35,954 nucleotides of DNA from an uncultured Corynebacterium sp. (GCA_943914355.1 CALUBS010000023.1:1-35954), one strand, 5' to 3'. Positions 24,847 through 33,988 are shown, counted from the first letter of the stretch. Numbers and translations: made by a program. Notes: generated by a model from the letters alone, not told the origin.

Positions 24847-25719
24847 TTAGACGGTCGAGCGCTCGATGACTTCCTTCGCCAGATCGCGGTATTGCTGCGC
24901 GGCCTGTGAATTGGGCGCCCACGAGGTGATGGGCTCGCCGGCCACGGAGGTTTCTGGGAAGCGCACGGTACGGGTAATGACGGTATCGAATACTTGATCC
25001 CCAAAGTATTCCACCACGCGGGACATTACCTCTCGGGCATGCTTGGTGCGCCGATCAAACATGGTGACCAGAATGCCCATGACTTCCAGATCGAAGTTGA
25101 TGCGGTCAGAGACCTTTTCCACCGTGTCCGTGAGCAAGGCAAGCCCGCGTAGCGAGAAGAACTCGCATTCCATGGGGATGATGACGCCCTGGGAACAAGC
25201 TAGGGCGTTGACCGTAAGCAGACCCAAGGAAGGCTGGCAGTCAATGATGATGAAGTCATAATCCCGGCGCACCGGACGCAGGGCGCGCGCCAAGGTATGC
25301 TCGCGGCCTACTTCATTGACCATCTGAATCTCTGCTGCGGAAAGGTCAATATTCGCCGGAACCAGATCCATGCCGGACACGCTGGTGTGGTGAATGGCGG
25401 AGTGGATAGAGGTATGGCTATCCAGCATTACGTCATAAATCGAGTCCTCGATGTCGTCATGGTTTAATCCCAGCCCAGCCGAAAGGGCGCCTTGCGGGTC
25501 CAAATCAACCAGTAGGACCTTGCGTCCATACTCTGCGAGGCAGGCCCCCATATTGATGGTGGACGTGGTCTTGCCCACGCCGCCCTTTTGGTTACACATC
25601 GAGATGATGGTGGCGGGCCCATGTTTTTCCAAGGGGGCGGGTTCCGGCAGCTCGCGGACAGGGCGGCCAGTTAGCCCCGTCTCTACATCAGAGGCTGAAA
25701 AGAGACCCTCTTCGCTCAC
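24847..25719 (-). CDS. pldP: ParA-like division protein PldP
   Basis: ParA/Soj-type ATPase of 290 residues. Seen: deviant Walker A CNQKGGVGKTTST, LLVDLDPQGALSAGLG, DFIIIDCQPSLGLLTVNAL and FDRRTKHAREV. No parB follows it; the partner genes are scpA and scpB, as in M. tuberculosis Rv1708-Rv1710, so it corresponds to the orphan ParA of C. glutamicum named PldP, which localises to the division site. A GTG at 25719 is preferred to a TTG at 25725 because AGAAGG lies seven bases before it. The 146-base upstream region holds a promoter, a perfect palindrome and a leader hairpin. Confidence 0.9.
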   Translation of the reverse strand: MSEEGLFSASDVETGLTGRPVRELPEPAPLEKHGPATIISMCNQKGGVGKTTSTINMGACLAEYGRKVLLVDLDPQGALSAGLGLNHDDIEDSIYDVMLDSHTSIHSAIHHTSVSGMDLVPANIDLSAAEIQMVNEVGREHTLARALRPVRRDYDFIIIDCQPSLGLLTVNALACSQGVIIPMECEFFSLRGLALLTDTVEKVSDRINFDLEVMGILVTMFDRRTKHAREVMSRVVEYFGDQVFDTVITRTVRFPETSVAGEPITSWAPNSQAAQQYRDLAKEVIERSTV

Positions 25720-25740
25720 AGTCAAACCTTCTTCCTTGAC

Positions 25741-25796
25741 GCCAAGTCATGGACCATGACATTTGGCATAGGGTTGCTTACAACGTTGTAACTATA
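25741..25796 (-). promoter_or_regulatory. pldP promoter -10, palindrome and leader hairpin
   Basis: Minus strand order: a -10 box TATAGT (25791-25796), a perfect 14-base palindrome TTACAACGTTGTAA (25778-25791) that covers the expected transcription start, then a GTCATGG-A-CCATGAC dyad (25746-25760) flanked by TTGGC/GCCAA, which could fold in the leader just ahead of the ribosome site. The -35 is poor (GTCATA at 17 bases), in keeping with regulated transcription. Confidence 0.45.
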
Positions 25797-25871
25797 GCGT
25801 ACCCGCTCCCCTTTATGACTACCGAGACTTTGCAAATATCAAGCCTCTAACTTTGACTTAAGTACTGAAAG

Positions 25872-26762
25872 CTACGCCCGCGGATGCGCTGTCCGCCACA
25901 CCTCCCGCAAGGAATCAGCGGTAACGTGGGTATAGATCTGCGTGGTAGTCACGGAGGAATGTCCTAAAAGCTCCTGCACGGTGCGCACATCGGCACCGCC
26001 TTCGAGCAAATGCGTGGCAAAGGAATGGCGCAGCGTGTGCGGGGAAATGGATTTATCCAACTGGCTGCGCTGCGCCGCGGTTTTAATAATTGACCAGGCG
26101 CTTTGCCGCGATAGCGCACCGCCGCGCGTATTCAAAAACAGCGCAGCGGTTTTGCCCTTTCCCAGCACGGGCCGAGCGCGCACCAAGTAGGCATCGATGG
26201 CCTGGCGAGCATGCGAGCCGAGGGGTACAAGCCGCTCCTTATCACCCTTGCCATGCAGCATTAAGACGTCATCGGCAGTAGCTACGTCATCGACGTTGAG
26301 CGAGATTACCTCAGAGATGCGCGCCCCAGTGCCATAAAGCACTTCTAGTAGCGCCCTATCGCGAAGGTCAACCGGCGTTTCCGTCGGCGTCGATTCGATG
26401 AGGCGTGACACCTCGTCCACGCTCAAGGTCTCCGGCAGGTGTTGCCCCGTGGAAGGCGGGCTCACCTCGGCGGCAACATCGCTATCGACTTCCCCTTCCG
26501 CAACGGCGAATTTGTGCAACCCGCGCGCCACAATGAGGGCACGGTTGGCAGAAGATACCGCCATCTTTTCGCGCAGGTCCTTCAAATAGGCCTCCACCAT
26601 CGGCCGGGTTACCTGCCGTAGGTCCTGGACCCCATTGTCCGCCAGCCAATCCACGTACCGGCGAATATCCCGCCGGTAATTGCTCAGGGTATTTGCTGAA
26701 ACGCCGCGTTCGACGGCGAGGTGATTCAACCAGGTCTGAGCGATGTCCTCTGCAGCAGTCAC
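25872..26762 (-). CDS. xerD: Tyrosine recombinase XerD
   Basis: Site-specific recombinase of 296 residues. The SAM-like DNA-binding domain is residues 5-88. The catalytic domain has Arg148 (GTGARISE), Lys172, His242 and Arg245 ([13 protein letters not shown]), His268 and the nucleophile Tyr277 (TQIYTHV). With XerC it resolves chromosome dimers at dif. The GTG at 26762 overlaps the NUDIX stop (GTGA); the long N-terminal extension in the same frame lies inside the NUDIX gene and is rejected. It is a host gene in the conserved Rv1700-Rv1701 order and not a phage integrase. Confidence 0.94.
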   Translation of the reverse strand: MTAAEDIAQTWLNHLAVERGVSANTLSNYRRDIRRYVDWLADNGVQDLRQVTRPMVEAYLKDLREKMAVSSANRALIVARGLHKFAVAEGEVDSDVAAEVSPPSTGQHLPETLSVDEVSRLIESTPTETPVDLRDRALLEVLYGTGARISEVISLNVDDVATADDVLMLHGKGDKERLVPLGSHARQAIDAYLVRARPVLGKGKTAALFLNTRGGALSRQSAWSIIKTAAQRSQLDKSISPHTLRHSFATHLLEGGADVRTVQELLGHSSVTTTQIYTHVTADSLREVWRTAHPRA

Positions 26763-27397
26763 TGCTTTTTCAGATCCGGTCCGCTGCGTCGAGCAGCCAT
26801 ATGGGTTGGGCGCAAATCGAACGGCGCATCCACCGAACGCGTCGGCTTTCCACCAATGACCGTGGCATATGCAGATAAAATACCCGCGCACGCAACGGAA
26901 TTAACGATCTCGCCGCCCAGCACCTTGTCAACCGCCTGGTCTAGATCAACCCAGGAAAAATCCATATCGGCTTCTTCATCGCCGGTATCCTGCAGCGCCG
27001 GTACCTCGCTAAGGTCGCGAGCAAGGAAAATCCGCACGGCTTCCTCACAAAACCCCGGTGAGGTCACCATATCCGTGAGAACTTCCCAATCCTTCGCGGC
27101 AAGGCCCGCTTCCTCCTGCAACTCGCGCTGCGCGCCGGAAAGCTCATCCTCGCCCTTTACATCGAGCAATCCTGCCGGCAGTTCCCACAGCCGCTTGCCG
27201 ACGCTATGCCGGTACTGATGCACCATCGCGATGCGCCGATCCTCATCCAAGGCCACTACCGCGACGGCGCCCAAGTGCTCGATGATCTCCCTATCCGCGG
27301 TGTTCCCTCCCGGCATGGACAAGGTATCGCGGCGTACGGCCACGATAGGGGCATCGAAAATTAACTCTGAATCCAAGACCTGAAAATCGTGGGCCAC
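26759..27397 (-). CDS. NUDIX hydrolase, probable ADP-ribose pyrophosphatase
   Basis: Hydrolase of 212 residues. The Nudix box runs through [14 protein letters not shown] and then [14 protein letters not shown], with the REL-EE core intact. The [15 protein letters not shown] context and the downstream TSPGFCEE are typical of ADP-ribose pyrophosphatases, which split ADP-ribose into AMP and ribose 5-phosphate. It resembles Rv1700. The GTG at 27397 has GAGGAG eight bases upstream, within the end of steB; only two bases separate the genes. In C. glutamicum and M. tuberculosis pyrG lies between them, but not here. Confidence 0.9.
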   Translation of the reverse strand: MAHDFQVLDSELIFDAPIVAVRRDTLSMPGGNTADREIIEHLGAVAVVALDEDRRIAMVHQYRHSVGKRLWELPAGLLDVKGEDELSGAQRELQEEAGLAAKDWEVLTDMVTSPGFCEEAVRIFLARDLSEVPALQDTGDEEADMDFSWVDLDQAVDKVLGGEIVNSVACAGILSAYATVIGGKPTRSVDAPFDLRPTHMAARRSGPDLKKQ

Positions 27398-27399
27398 TG

Positions 27400-28308
27400 T
27401 TATTTCTCCTCTTCAGGTAGGGCGGAATCCGCGCTTTCTGCTGAACCGTAGTCTCCCCTGCCCCCATTAAGCTGTTCTTCGGCAGCGGAAATCACGGCAA
27501 TGCGCTCTACCGCACGCTCAATACCATCTACGGTAGAAAGATCCACGTCTTTGGTGCGCAACTGCTCCACTGTCTTATCATCTTGGGTCTGCTTGCTCCG
27601 TGCGCTAAGCACCACGCTGCCATTGACCTCATCCAAAGCGGTGGCTAACTCAGCCAAGGTGTCCGAATAGTATCCTCGCACCCCACTGCCGGAAACAATG
27701 ATGATGGACTGGGCGGGAAGGATGGTCCCGTCCTTATAATCAATAAAATCCTCATCGCGCAGGGCACGCAGCAGCTCAGATCGTTCCTTTACGCTTGCGA
27801 TTGGATCCGTGCTTTCTGGATCCATGGATAAGGCCGCCCCCAAAACCTCGCCGCCGTAGCTTCCCACGGTTTTATCGAGTCCCTTAAGATCAGCTTTTTT
27901 CGGGGCCTTTTCTTTAAGGATTTTTACGATATCGTCTTTGCTTTCCCCCCGCAGGAAGTCTTTACTTAGCTTGATTTCTCCTGCAGCGGTGGCTCCGGAG
28001 GCTTCTAAGAGTTTCGTGATTTCAGAAAGTTCATTGCTATTTGCATCATCGGTGGAAATAACCAGCACTGGCCGCTGCGATAATGTACCGGAGACCAAAT
28101 CTGGGGCTACATCACTGACGATGTCATCACTCGCCTCGTTTTGATTCTGCAAGATCTTATTTTCTTGCACCACCTTGCGGTGTTCTGCACGGATCGGGTC
28201 ATCGTCGGCCACGCTGGTGGTCAGGTTGGGCGCGATCACCAAGGCACCAAGGGCCACTCCAACCGCCGCCCCAAGTCCGAGGCCCGTAATTAGTTGCGCT
28301 TTCGCCAT
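27400..28308 (-). CDS. steB: SteB, cell-separation protein (MctB/Rv1698 family)
   Basis: Protein of 302 residues. One N-terminal membrane segment (residues ~5-27, LITGLGLGAAVGVALGALVI) is followed by a coiled-coil stretch (EHRKVVQENKILQNQNEA) and an extracytoplasmic domain, with an acidic tail. M. tuberculosis Rv1698 was described as the copper-related MctB; the C. glutamicum homologue SteB acts with SteA in daughter-cell separation, upstream of RipC-FtsEX. The neighbouring steA supports the latter role. No cysteine is present in the exported domain, which argues against thiol-based copper binding. Confidence 0.88.
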   Translation of the reverse strand: MAKAQLITGLGLGAAVGVALGALVIAPNLTTSVADDDPIRAEHRKVVQENKILQNQNEASDDIVSDVAPDLVSGTLSQRPVLVISTDDANSNELSEITKLLEASGATAAGEIKLSKDFLRGESKDDIVKILKEKAPKKADLKGLDKTVGSYGGEVLGAALSMDPESTDPIASVKERSELLRALRDEDFIDYKDGTILPAQSIIIVSGSGVRGYYSDTLAELATALDEVNGSVVLSARSKQTQDDKTVEQLRTKDVDLSTVDGIERAVERIAVISAAEEQLNGGRGDYGSAESADSALPEEEK

Positions 28309-28324
28309 ATTTTTACCCCCCCGC

Positions 28325-29485
28325 TTAGAATAGGCTCGACCACGTCTGGCTTAAATTACTCAAGAAATCCTGGCTCCCGCCGAAGCCCACGATCAAGATG
28401 ATCGCTGCAATCGCCACCAAAATGCTCAAAAGGGCCCATAGCCAACCAAGGTGCGAGGACGGAGCGGAATACAGGTTGATTACTGCCTCAGCATCGACCA
28501 CCTTGGTTCCGCCCTTCAGCCGAGACAGTACAGCAGACGGAGCCACGCGGTTGGCAAAAACATCATCGAGGTCAAAACCACCACCTGCCTGCACGATAAG
28601 GCCCGCACCGTGGTAATCCGCAAAGAGCAGCGCTAAATCCGTGGCCGATTCCGAAGCCGCCGGAAACGTCATGGCTCCGATGCCCAATTCTTGGATGCGG
28701 TCAATGCTCTCCACGCTGCCTTCTGGATCCGCGGGCACCACAATGCGCGCACCGCAACGCAGCGACTCATCGCTTACCTTGGCAGGATCACCAATGATAA
28801 AGTCAGGCTTATATCCCTGCTCCAGCAAAGAATCCGCGGCTTCATCAACCGCAATGAGCAGCGGCTCATACTCCCGAATGAAATTCCGCAATTCTTTTAG
28901 CTGGGAGCGGTGGTCTTCGGTAGGAGATAAAACGATGACCTTCCGGCCAGCAATCTCGGCACCGGATGCGGGGACCCCGAGGCCATCGATAAGCAAGGGG
29001 CCCTCAGAGTTAATGAAGTCGATGGAGCTCGCGAAATAGGACTCCATGTGGTCAATGAGTGCGCTTTGTGCCGCCTTGAAGTTTTTGTCTGCGCGCTCCC
29101 TGGAAACCTTCTGCCCCGTCCCGATTACTTTATCCGCGACGTAGACCTTTCCATCGTCCCCAATATGTGCCTTCTTGCCATCCTTAAACTCGGAGATAAA
29201 TTCCTCGCCGAGGCCTTCGAGAAGGTCAATGTCGGCATCGAGAAGCATGTGCGGACCGCAATTAGGAATGGAGCCAGTAGAAAACCTGGCGACGTTGACC
29301 ACCGCGGAGGGCTGTAATTCCACAAGCGTTTGTGCCTCGGGGCGAGAAATATTCGCCGCATCAATAACGGCGATGTCGCCTGCAGAAAACTTCTTAAGAC
29401 CTTTCGCTCCCGGGGTGCAATCGCGCAATGCAGCATGCTCACCAGGATGATCGGGGGTACGGGAAAACAGAGCCATGGGCTCCAT
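28325..29485 (-). CDS. steA: SteA, membrane-anchored cell-separation protein
   Basis: Protein of 386 residues. The central part resembles the thiamin pyrophosphokinase catalytic domain (YKPDFIIGDPAKVSDESL near 255-270), and a single C-terminal membrane helix follows (WLWALLSILVAIAAIILIVG). It resembles Rv1697 and C. glutamicum SteA, which binds SteB and governs cell-wall hydrolysis at separation. No enzymatic activity is assumed. The ATG at 29485 follows AAGGA; an ATG at 29476 is also possible. The longer frame runs into recN. It lies ten bases after recN. Confidence 0.88.
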   Translation of the reverse strand: MEPMALFSRTPDHPGEHAALRDCTPGAKGLKKFSAGDIAVIDAANISRPEAQTLVELQPSAVVNVARFSTGSIPNCGPHMLLDADIDLLEGLGEEFISEFKDGKKAHIGDDGKVYVADKVIGTGQKVSRERADKNFKAAQSALIDHMESYFASSIDFINSEGPLLIDGLGVPASGAEIAGRKVIVLSPTEDHRSQLKELRNFIREYEPLLIAVDEAADSLLEQGYKPDFIIGDPAKVSDESLRCGARIVVPADPEGSVESIDRIQELGIGAMTFPAASESATDLALLFADYHGAGLIVQAGGGFDLDDVFANRVAPSAVLSRLKGGTKVVDAEAVINLYSAPSSHLGWLWALLSILVAIAAIILIVGFGGSQDFLSNLSQTWSSLF

Positions 29486-29495
29486 TGTTCCTTGC

Positions 29496-31166
29496 TTAGT
29501 CCGCCAGCTGGGTAAGGCGCGCGGAAGCTTCTTTTTGTGCGCGATCAAAAAGCTCTTGGGCATGTGCGCGCCCCGTCTCCGTGTCATCCAAACCAGCCAG
29601 CATGCGCGCCAATTCCTCCACGCGCTCCTGCTCCGTTAGCTCGGCTACCCCCGAGGTAAATTTGTTCTTCGAGACATGCAAATGCGCATCCGCATACGCA
29701 GCTACCTGCGGCAGGTGCGTCACGACGATAACCTGATTATGCGCAGCTAGCCGCGCTAGCCGACGCCCAATTTCTACCGCCGCACGCCCGCCCACGCCAG
29801 CATCGACCTCATCGAAGACCAATGTCGCACCGTCCTCGCTGGCGAGCACAACCTCAAGGGCAAGCATCACGCGAGACAACTCGCCACCGGAGGCCGCGGT
29901 GGCCAACGGCTTCCCATTGAGCTGCAGCTCCGCAGCATCAGCGCCCGTCTTGGAATACTTAGCCGCGGAAAGCTCAACCGACAAAGTGGAATTGGGCATG
30001 GCCAATCCATGCAGCTCTTCAGTCACCAACTTCCCCAGTGCCTCCGCCGCTTTCCGGCGACCTTTCGTAAGCTCCGCCGCCTTCTGCTTCATCTCCTGCT
30101 CAGCCTCTTTGACCTGCGCCTTAAGTTCCTCAAGGACTTCAGTGGAGGTATCCATCGACTGCAATTTGGACTCCGCCTCATCGCGCCACGCCAAAACACC
30201 ATCGATATCGCTGGCGTATTTGCGAGTCAACGCTCGAAGGTCCTGCTGGCGTTGCAGTGACTTCTCCAGCAGATTCGGATCTGCCGGCAGCCCCGCGAGG
30301 TATCCACCGAGCTCAGCCGAAATATCGCCTAGCTGCGAGGTGATTTCAGATATGCGCTCGCCCAAATCCGCCAGCTCTTTATCCGAGGATCCCACCAACG
30401 CTGATCCCGCGCGCCCTAGCAGCGAAGAAGCAGCCTCATCAAGCTCTTCCGTTCCATCGATCGCCGCCAAGGCAGTGTGTGCGGATTCGCGCAGCCCGTC
30501 GACGTCTTGCAAGCGCTGCACCAACTGCACTAGCTCTGCGTCTTCCCCTGGCTCGGGTGCCACACCGTTGATTTCCTCTAGCGCATATTGCAGGCGGTCA
30601 GCTTCCTGGGCAAGCTCCCTACGAGACTCGGTGCGCCGACGATAGTCCTTGGCCAGGCTGCGCCACTTTTTAAAGGCCTCAGCATAGTCTTCCCGAACGC
30701 CAGCCAGTTGCGGGTCTGCACGGTCCACGGCCGCGAGTTGCTCCTCTGGGGCCAAGAGGCGCAATTGGTCATTCTGACCATGCACGGTAATTATCTCCCG
30801 CGCGAAATCTCCCAACGTGGCGGCCGGTACGGCTCGCCCTCCCAAATACGCCCGCGATCGCCCCGCAGCCGAAACCGTGCGCGAGACAATAAATTCACCA
30901 TTTTCATCTGGCTCACCGCCCACCGAGTCCACCAGCTGGCTGATGCTCTCCTTCGCGGAACTAAAATGGCCCTCCACGGCCGCTTTTTTAGCGCCATCGC
31001 GCACCCGAGAGGCATCGGCACGCCCGCCGGCCAACAATCGAAGCCCCGTAACCACCATGGTTTTGCCAGCGCCGGTCTCACCGGTCAATACGGTCAGGCC
31101 CTCCGATAATTCCGCAGAGCTATGGCGAATGACTCCTAAATCATTGATAGAAATATCGACAAGCAC
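29496..31166 (-). CDS. recN: DNA repair protein RecN
   Basis: SMC-like ATPase of 556 residues for double-strand break repair. The N-terminal Walker A is LTGETGAGKTMV. A long central coiled coil (about 150-390) follows, then the C-terminal signature ASGGELSRVMLALEV, Walker B TLVFDEVDAGVGG and VTHLPQVAAYAD. The start is GTG at 31166, overlapping the NAD kinase stop (TAGTG). No LexA-type operator is visible at the gene itself, as expected for a gene inside an operon. Confidence 0.95.
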   Translation of the reverse strand: MLVDISINDLGVIRHSSAELSEGLTVLTGETGAGKTMVVTGLRLLAGGRADASRVRDGAKKAAVEGHFSSAKESISQLVDSVGGEPDENGEFIVSRTVSAAGRSRAYLGGRAVPAATLGDFAREIITVHGQNDQLRLLAPEEQLAAVDRADPQLAGVREDYAEAFKKWRSLAKDYRRRTESRRELAQEADRLQYALEEINGVAPEPGEDAELVQLVQRLQDVDGLRESAHTALAAIDGTEELDEAASSLLGRAGSALVGSSDKELADLGERISEITSQLGDISAELGGYLAGLPADPNLLEKSLQRQQDLRALTRKYASDIDGVLAWRDEAESKLQSMDTSTEVLEELKAQVKEAEQEMKQKAAELTKGRRKAAEALGKLVTEELHGLAMPNSTLSVELSAAKYSKTGADAAELQLNGKPLATAASGGELSRVMLALEVVLASEDGATLVFDEVDAGVGGRAAVEIGRRLARLAAHNQVIVVTHLPQVAAYADAHLHVSKNKFTSGVAELTEQERVEELARMLAGLDDTETGRAHAQELFDRAQKEASARLTQLAD

Positions 31167-32047
31167 TATTTCTCCTTCGGTCCACGCCAGCCTTCCACGG
31201 GCAACCGCAGCTTAGAGACCAATCGATCCGTAAAGGGCTGATCATCCAACCGCACCCAGCGCACGGGGCGCTTACCGCGCACCACCTCAACGCGGGCACC
31301 CGGCGGCATAATAAGTTCCCTGCACCCATCCAAGATAACTACGGCCGGTGTGGTTTGCATGGTTGATTCCACCGCCACCAAAGAGTTGGGAGAAACCACT
31401 AAAGGTTTAGTAAAGAGTGCATGGGCATTATTCGGCACGACCAAGATTGCATCTAGCGATGGCCACAGCACTGGGCCGCCGGCAGAAAATGCATACGCCG
31501 TAGATCCCGTAGGAGTCGAAATCAGCACGCCGTCACAACCGAACGACGAGACCGGGCGCCGGTCGATCTCCAAAATCGCATCCAACACGCCCGACCTGTT
31601 CTGGTTTTCTACCGAGGCCTCATTCAAAGCCCAACTGCTAGCCAGTTGGTGACCGTTAGCATCCGAAATAGAGACATCCACCGTCAGCCTGTCCTCCACC
31701 CGGTAGCTCTTCTCTATTACGCGAGCGACGGCACGGTCTAATGACTCCACTTCCCATTCCGCGAGGAAGCCTACGTGCCCTAGATTCACTCCGAGGACCG
31801 GAATATCAACCGCGCGTGCCATATCAGCCGCGCGCAGGAAGGTGCCATCACCGCCGAGAACAAGAACCAATTCACATCCTTCCGCCGCAGCGTCAGAATG
31901 CGGCACGTGCTGTAGCCCTGGCAGGACGGTTTCGTCCGCACAAACTCGAACCGTTATCCCTGCCTCCTCCAATAACTCGGATGCACGGGAGGTAGCCTGC
32001 AAGTTCTCTGCGCGATTGGCATGTGGAACCAACAATATCTCTCGCAT
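31166..32047 (-). CDS. ppnK: NAD kinase
   Basis: Enzyme of 293 residues that makes NADP from NAD using ATP or polyphosphate. It shows the GGDGT motif at 65-69, LGVNLGHVGFLAEWE, ALNEASVE (the NE/D substrate loop) and TPTGSTAYAFSAGGP. Start ATG in the tlyA stop (TAATG); stop shared with the recN GTG. Length and gene order match Rv1695. Confidence 0.95.
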   Translation of the reverse strand: MREILLVPHANRAENLQATSRASELLEEAGITVRVCADETVLPGLQHVPHSDAAAEGCELVLVLGGDGTFLRAADMARAVDIPVLGVNLGHVGFLAEWEVESLDRAVARVIEKSYRVEDRLTVDVSISDANGHQLASSWALNEASVENQNRSGVLDAILEIDRRPVSSFGCDGVLISTPTGSTAYAFSAGGPVLWPSLDAILVVPNNAHALFTKPLVVSPNSLVAVESTMQTTPAVVILDGCRELIMPPGARVEVVRGKRPVRWVRLDDQPFTDRLVSKLRLPVEGWRGPKEK

Positions 32048-32853
32048 TACTGCGGACCTTTTTCAACGGCAGTATCAATCATCTGTTTCATTGTAGCCAC
32101 GTCCGTGGACATACCGTCCTTTTTCAGCCACAGGAAATATTCCACATTTCCACTCGGACCCGGCAACGGTGAAGCCACAACACCGTGCAGGCTAAGGCCT
32201 AAAGACACGGCAAATTCAGCAACGTCCTGCGTGGCCTCTTTGCGCATCTCCGGAGAACGAACCACCCCGCCGCTGCCGATGCGCTCTTTGCCCACCTCAA
32301 ACTGCGGCTTGACCATCGGCAGCAGCCACGCACCGTCCTTCATGCACTCCACAATTGCTGGCAGCACCAGTTTTAGGGAAATGAAAGATAAATCCCCGAC
32401 CATGCCATCGCACAGGCCATTGGTCATCTCCGGATTAATAGTGCGGATATTGGTCCTATCCAAAACCGTCACGCGGTCGTCATTTTGCAGGCGCCACAAT
32501 AATTGCCCATACCCGACGTCAACGGATAGCACCTCACGCGCACCAGACGCCAAGCACACATCTGTAAATCCTCCTGTCGATGCCCCTGCATCTAAGATGC
32601 GGCCATCCATGTCGACGTCGAATGTGGCTAGTGCGCCCAAAAGCTTATGCGCGCCGCGAGACGCCCACCTGTCTTCCTCAGACTCCTCGACCTTGATGGA
32701 GACTTCAGGATCCACAACTGTTGCAGGCTTTTCTGCTTTAAACCCGCCGACGGTCACACGGCCAGACTTGATCATCTCGCGGGCTTGCTCACGAGATCGC
32801 GCAATCTTTCGGCGCACAAGTTCTGCATCCAGCCTGCGGCGTTGTGGTGGCAT
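32047..32853 (-). CDS. tlyA: TlyA family rRNA (cytidine-2'-O)-methyltransferase
   Basis: Protein of 268 residues. The S4 RNA-binding domain is ~5-65 (RRRLDAELVRRKIARSREQA). The FtsJ/RrmJ-like methyltransferase shows ILDAGASTGGFTD (SAM site), GDLSFISLKLVLP and MVKPQFEVGKERIG. In M. tuberculosis TlyA 2'-O-methylates 16S and 23S rRNA and confers sensitivity to capreomycin and viomycin. The ATG overlaps the stop of the preceding 53-codon gene (TAATG). Confidence 0.94.
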   Translation of the reverse strand: MPPQRRRLDAELVRRKIARSREQAREMIKSGRVTVGGFKAEKPATVVDPEVSIKVEESEEDRWASRGAHKLLGALATFDVDMDGRILDAGASTGGFTDVCLASGAREVLSVDVGYGQLLWRLQNDDRVTVLDRTNIRTINPEMTNGLCDGMVGDLSFISLKLVLPAIVECMKDGAWLLPMVKPQFEVGKERIGSGGVVRSPEMRKEATQDVAEFAVSLGLSLHGVVASPLPGPSGNVEYFLWLKKDGMSTDVATMKQMIDTAVEKGPQ

Positions 32854-33014
32854 TAGTTCTCCTGCAAAGCATTCCGCAATACGGAATGCGCCCTGTCCAG
32901 TTGGTCGACTTCTTCTGCGAGTGTTGGCGCATCTTCGCCAAGAATTGTCGAAATCTCCGAATTTACCTCTTCAGGCTCTTTCACGGCCCGAAAATCGTGT
33001 GGCTTTACCGCCAT
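32853..33014 (-). CDS. Small conserved protein (Rv1693-like)
   Basis: Gene of 54 codons encoding 53 residues, acidic and helical (EPEEVNSEISTILGEDAPTL, then EVDQLDRAHSVLRNALQEN). Its ATG at 33014 overlaps the last ten bases of the HAD gene, and its TAA overlaps the tlyA ATG. It fills the slot of Rv1693, a protein of about the same size between the phosphatase and tlyA of M. tuberculosis. The overlaps at both ends and the heptad-like hydrophobic spacing support it as real. The function is unknown; a short coiled-coil partner for a neighbour is a guess. Confidence 0.75.
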   Translation of the reverse strand: MAVKPHDFRAVKEPEEVNSEISTILGEDAPTLAEEVDQLDRAHSVLRNALQEN

Positions 33015-33988
33015 TTCGACACAACCTTTTCCGCAAATTCGCTACGCGGCTGAATATACCGAGGTGGTGCCGGCATCGACCACGCCACTTCCAAGACCGT
33101 CCGCAGCGCTTGCACCGAGGTAGAGGATTCATTCCCCCCCTGCAATAGGACATCATACCCATCGCATCGCGCGGTAAAATCTCCTTGCGGTCCCGGTCGC
33201 ACCTGCGAAATAGGCAATGAAAGCTCGTGCATGCCTGCCCCAATAAAATTAGGCCGTGCCTCCACCGGGGCTTCGATAAGCTCCAGCTCGCCCGATACAC
33301 CGGTCAAGACATGAAAGGTATTCATCGCTGCGGCGTTACCCCCAACGATATCCGTATCTAGCCTGTCGCCCACCGCCAATGGCTTTTTCGACCCGACCTT
33401 TTTGGCTGCCAGGAAGAACATCGCTGGTTCAGGTTTGCCGGCAGATACGGGCTCTACTCCCGTCGCCTTCTGGACGGCAGCAACTAGGGAGCCATTGCCA
33501 ACGCCTAGCCCCCGCTCAATTGGAAGGGATGTATCCAAATTTGAGGCGAAAAACTTCGCGCCTGCCCGGATAGCCAGCGCCCCCTCCGTCAACTGTTCCC
33601 AATCAACGGACTTATCAAATCCTTGCAGGACGGCTGCTGGTTTATCATCAGCACTCGAGACCACGGAAAAGCCCATCTCTTTGGCCAAGTCCCGGAAAGA
33701 ATCCGCGCCAATGATTAGTACTTTCGCACCTGACGGGATTTCCTCCGCGGCCAACTGCAATACCGCTTGGGCGGAGGTGACGATATCACCAGAATCCGCA
33801 GTCAAACCGATATCCGTCAGCATTGTGGCGACGGCTTCTGGGCTCCGCGACGCATTATTTGTTACATATACTGCGGGAACGCCGCACGTATTAATAACGT
33901 CTACTACGTTACTTAGCGGACGGCCGCCCTCCCAGACGGTTCCATCCAGGTCCAGCAATAAGGCGTCATGTTTGCTCAAAACACTCAT
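33005..33988 (-). CDS. HAD-superfamily phosphatase (NagD-like, Rv1692 type)
   Basis: Phosphatase of 327 residues. Motif I is LLLDLDGTVWEG, with nucleophile Asp13 and acid Asp15. Motif II is VYVTNNASRSPE. A C2-type cap domain lies in the middle, and motifs III/IV are AGKPEPAMF and VGDRLDTDIVGG. The M. tuberculosis homologue Rv1692 removes phosphate from glycerol 3-phosphate in glycerophospholipid recycling; that activity is plausible here but untested. The C-terminal ~70 residues extend beyond the HAD core. The ATG lies in the stop of the TPR gene (TAATG). Confidence 0.88.
   Translation of the reverse strand: MSVLSKHDALLLDLDGTVWEGGRPLSNVVDVINTCGVPAVYVTNNASRSPEAVATMLTDIGLTADSGDIVTSAQAVLQLAAEEIPSGAKVLIIGADSFRDLAKEMGFSVVSSADDKPAAVLQGFDKSVDWEQLTEGALAIRAGAKFFASNLDTSLPIERGLGVGNGSLVAAVQKATGVEPVSAGKPEPAMFFLAAKKVGSKKPLAVGDRLDTDIVGGNAAAMNTFHVLTGVSGELELIEAPVEARPNFIGAGMHELSLPISQVRPGPQGDFTARCDGYDVLLQGGNESSTSVQALRTVLEVAWSMPAPPRYIQPRSEFAEKVVSKWR

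Noticed and set aside
25872..26762. Tyrosine recombinase as a sign of a prophage or integrative element
   Set aside because: The sequence and gene order (NUDIX-xerD, as in Rv1700-Rv1701) identify the housekeeping XerD, and no phage genes are nearby.
29899..30645. Plus-strand open frame of 248 residues opposite recN
   Set aside because: Very Ser/Ala-rich shadow of the recN coiled coil; no ribosome site or domain.
32021..33148. Long plus-strand open frame of 375 residues
   Set aside because: It is antisense to tlyA, the small Rv1693-like gene and the end of the HAD gene, and is Ser/Pro-rich without any recognisable domain.
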